NCBI GenBank assembly: GCA_002427365.1
Contig: DIQT01000006.1
Span: forward strand, 87,733 to 95,176
Direction of reading: 5' to 3'
Length of the DNA: 7,444 nucleotides
Source of the DNA: Caryophanales bacterium UBA5455
GTDB lineage: Bacteria > Bacillota_I > Bacilli_A > RFN20 > CAG-826
In this document: positions 5,780 through 7,444 of the stretch, piece by piece
Layout of the letters: each line of letters begins with the position of its first letter
How positions within the stretch are numbered: the stretch's first letter is position 1
Notes under the pieces: model-generated
What the model saw: only the letters and a program-made list of their open reading frames with translations
Database searches by the model: none
Told to the model about the DNA's origin: nothing
Made by a program: the position numbers and the translations under genes

Positions 5780-5812
5780 ATGGAACAAAGTCGAGGTTGG
5801 AAGAATAAATAA
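5780..5812 (+). CDS. 10-codon leader ORF of mgtA (MEQSRGWKNK)
   Basis: An ATG at 5780 is preceded by a perfect AGGAGG (5766-5771) with ideal 8-base spacing, the best ribosome site on the plus strand. The ORF has ten codons and ends at TAA 5810-5812, 41 bases before the mgtA start. The peptide MEQSRGWKNK has no membrane segment and does not resemble the proline-rich MgtL leader of Salmonella. Sitting after the riboswitch terminator, it would be translated only from read-through RNA. Its stop codon touches an AT-only hairpin (5811-5830), so a ribosome at the stop would open it. A role as a regulatory upstream ORF, or as a loading site that helps translation of mgtA, is inference. Read-through of the TAA would add only eight codons (FYLFKILA) before the next stop at 5837-5839. 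Confidence 0.6.
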   Translation: MEQSRGWKNK

Positions 5813-5830
5813 TTTTACCTATTTAAAATT
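5811..5830 (+). other. AT-only hairpin between the leader ORF and mgtA
   Basis: AATTTTA (5811-5817) and TAAAATT (5824-5830) pair over 7 bp with loop CCTATT. The hairpin overlaps the leader ORF stop and ends seven bases before the mgtA SD (AAGGGAG, 5838-5844). With no G-C pairs it is weak, and its link with leader translation is inferred only from position. Confidence 0.35.
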
Positions 5831-5853
5831 TTAGCGTAAGGGAGAAGATGAAA

Positions 5854-7444
5854 ATGAAAAAAGTAAAAACAAAAGTCGATTTAAAAAAACAAAAAAATGT
5901 CGAAGAAAACATTAGACAATATTCATCAATGGGGATTGAAGAATTATTATTAGCGTTTAATACAACCGAAAATGGTATTACTTCACTTCAAATTGAAGAA
6001 CTTAAAGATGAATATGATAAAAACATTATTGTTGTTGGTCGGAAGAATACATTATTTCGACGGTTGATCCATTCATTAATTAATCCATTTAATTTAATCT
6101 TACTTATTATTGCGATCATTACCTTTGTTTTAGATGTGCTTCTTGAAGACACACCCGATTATATTCCCGTCATAATTATTTTGTCACTTGTATTAATTTC
6201 TAGCGTTGTTTCATTTATTCAAGGGGAAAAATCAAACTCCGCGCGGGAAAAACTTACAAAACTTATCTCGAATAAAGCTGATGTCTTGCGTGATGGTAAA
6301 TTAAAAGAAATTGATATGGAAGATATCTTACCAGGAGACGTCGTAAAACTTTCAGCTGGAGATATGATTCCCGCTGATGTTCGCTTTATTAAAACAAAAG
6401 ATACATTTATTGCACAAAGCGCTTTAACCGGAGAAAGTAATCCGGTTGAAAAGTTTAGTGATTATGAAATAAAAGATGGTGAAGCAATAACTGACTTAGA
6501 TAATATTGGCTTTATGGGGTCAAACGTTGTGAGTGGCGTTTCGTATGCAGTTGTTTTACAAACGGGAAATGATACATATTTTGGCACAATGGCGGCCCAG
6601 TTAACGAGCCCCCGCGATAAAAATAGTTTTGAAAAAGGTGTTTCAAGCGTTAGTAAACTCCTTATTTATATGATGATTGTTATGGTTCCAATTGTCTTTT
6701 TAATTAATATGTTTGGCCCAAACGCTAAACCTTGGGATGCTTCGCTATTATTCGCTGTTAGTATTGCTGTTGGTTTAACACCAGAACTACTCCCAGTTAT
6801 TATGACTTCCACGCTTGCTAAAGGTGCGGTTACGATGAGTAAACACGAAGTAATTGTAAAAGATTTAGGAAGTATTCAAACGTTTGGCCAAATGGATATT
6901 TTATGTACTGATAAAACCGGTACCTTAACCGAAGATAAAATTGTGTTAGAAAAATATATGAATGTTCATGGACAAGATGATTTCCGTGTTCTTCGCCATG
7001 CCTTCTTAAATAGTTATTTCCAAACTGGCTTAAAAAACTTAATTGATGTTGCAATTATCGCGCGGGCGGAAAAGAAAGATGTTTATAATGTTCGGACCCG
7101 TTATGTTTTAGAAGATGAAATTCCCTTTGACTTTGCCCGAAGAAGAATGAGCGTTGTCTTACGTGATGAAAAAGGGAAACGGCAACTTATTACAAAAGGC
7201 GCGGTTGAAGAAATGCTATCGATTACAAAATATATCGAACTTGATGGGAACGTCGTGGAGATGACTCCTGAAACGCGGGCAATTGCCGAAGCAACATATA
7301 ATAAACATAATGCAGATGGGCTACGGATTATTGCGGTTGCCCAAAAAAACGATGTGCCAGATGCACATACATTTAGTGTTAAAGATGAATCCGACATGGT
7401 CTTAATTGGCTTTATTGGATTTCTAGATCCACCAAAAGAAAGTG
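5854..7444 (+). CDS. mgtA: Magnesium-transporting P-type ATPase MgtA (P3B family), partial
   Basis: 530 residues are visible from ATG 5854 of a family usually near 900; the rest lies beyond the right edge. ATG 5854 is preferred over the in-frame ATG 5848 because the SD AAGGGAG (5838-5844) then has a 9-base rather than 3-base spacing. P3B ATPases import Mg2+ using ATP. In order: a basic N-terminus (1-15), helices near 80-96 and 103-123, the actuator domain with TGES at 192-195, helices near 270-288 and 297-316 with the P3B hallmark GLTPELLP (307-314), the phosphorylation motif DKTGTLT (353-359, Asp353 phosphorylated), nucleotide-domain KGA (448-450), and GFLDPPKES (522-530) starting the hinge back to the P domain. 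PELLP and the surrounding AVSIAVGLTPE separate MgtA from Ca2+ or heavy-metal pumps. All motifs needed for activity in this part are intact. The upstream M-box and terminator indicate induction at low Mg2+, and the leader ORF may add further control. Confidence 0.95.
   Translation, partial: MKKVKTKVDLKKQKNVEENIRQYSSMGIEELLLAFNTTENGITSLQIEELKDEYDKNIIVVGRKNTLFRRLIHSLINPFNLILLIIAIITFVLDVLLEDTPDYIPVIIILSLVLISSVVSFIQGEKSNSAREKLTKLISNKADVLRDGKLKEIDMEDILPGDVVKLSAGDMIPADVRFIKTKDTFIAQSALTGESNPVEKFSDYEIKDGEAITDLDNIGFMGSNVVSGVSYAVVLQTGNDTYFGTMAAQLTSPRDKNSFEKGVSSVSKLLIYMMIVMVPIVFLINMFGPNAKPWDASLLFAVSIAVGLTPELLPVIMTSTLAKGAVTMSKHEVIVKDLGSIQTFGQMDILCTDKTGTLTEDKIVLEKYMNVHGQDDFRVLRHAFLNSYFQTGLKNLIDVAIIARAEKKDVYNVRTRYVLEDEIPFDFARRRMSVVLRDEKGKRQLITKGAVEEMLSITKYIELDGNVVEMTPETRAIAEATYNKHNADGLRIIAVAQKNDVPDAHTFSVKDESDMVLIGFIGFLDPPKES

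Noticed and set aside
5780..5839. Stop-codon read-through of the leader ORF to a longer peptide
   Set aside because: The frame continues only eight codons after TAA to a second TAA, with no recoding signal seen, so a longer product is not supported.
5848..5853. Earlier in-frame ATG for MgtA
   Set aside because: Only three bases separate it from the AAGGGAG ribosome site; ATG 5854 has normal spacing. It adds only two residues either way.
6830..7397. Two antisense open frames (74 and 98 codons)
   Set aside because: Both lie opposite conserved MgtA motifs such as DKTGTLT and the nucleotide-binding domain, and lack any family feature.
1..7444. Mycoplasma-type code (TGA as Trp), CRISPR array or mobile element
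   Set aside because: Tryptophans at conserved sites use TGG and no gene needs TGA read as Trp. No regularly spaced repeats, transposase or terminal inverted repeats with target duplications were seen.

Overview
The window is AT-rich bacterial DNA from a low-GC Bacillota or Mollicutes-like Bacilli lineage. Supporting signs are an AT-biased codon choice, strong Shine-Dalgarno (SD) sites, extended -10 promoters of TGnTAnnAT type, and an M-box type Mg2+ riboswitch. TGG is the only tryptophan codon seen, and TAA and TAG end genes, so the standard bacterial code fits and a TGA=Trp mycoplasma code is not needed. Species cannot be named from the sequence.

Left part (1-5197): a membrane glycosylation module in two transcription directions. 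A polyprenyl-phosphate glycosyltransferase of family GT2 (CsbB/GtrB-like, minus strand, running off the left edge) is divergent from a large YfhO-family membrane glycosyltransferase (589-3318, plus). Facing yfhO, and overlapping it by four bases at a hairpin that probably terminates both transcripts, is a two-gene minus-strand operon: a GtrA/GtcA-family lipid-sugar flippase candidate (4644-5144), then a Gpi18-like GT-C glycosyltransferase (3315-4613). GT2, GtrA and YfhO together match the known three-part pathway in which a sugar is loaded on undecaprenyl phosphate inside the cell, flipped, and transferred outside the membrane (CsbB/GtcA/YfhO lipoteichoic-acid glycosylation in Bacillus and Listeria). 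The extra Gpi18-like enzyme suggests a second acceptor or a second sugar transfer.

Middle (5240-5400): a single tRNA-Leu(GAG) gene on the minus strand, with encoded CCA, a strong promoter and its own intrinsic terminator.

Right part (5478-7444): a magnesium-responsive unit on the plus strand. It runs promoter, M-box-like aptamer, intrinsic terminator, a 10-codon leader ORF with a perfect AGGAGG ribosome site, and then an MgtA-type P3B magnesium ATPase that runs off the right edge. The aptamer helices, terminator and a competing antiterminator pairing can be traced base by base. The leader ORF between the terminator and mgtA is the most unusual element of the window and suggests a second, translational layer of control.

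I saw no CRISPR array, insertion sequence, phage gene or replication origin.
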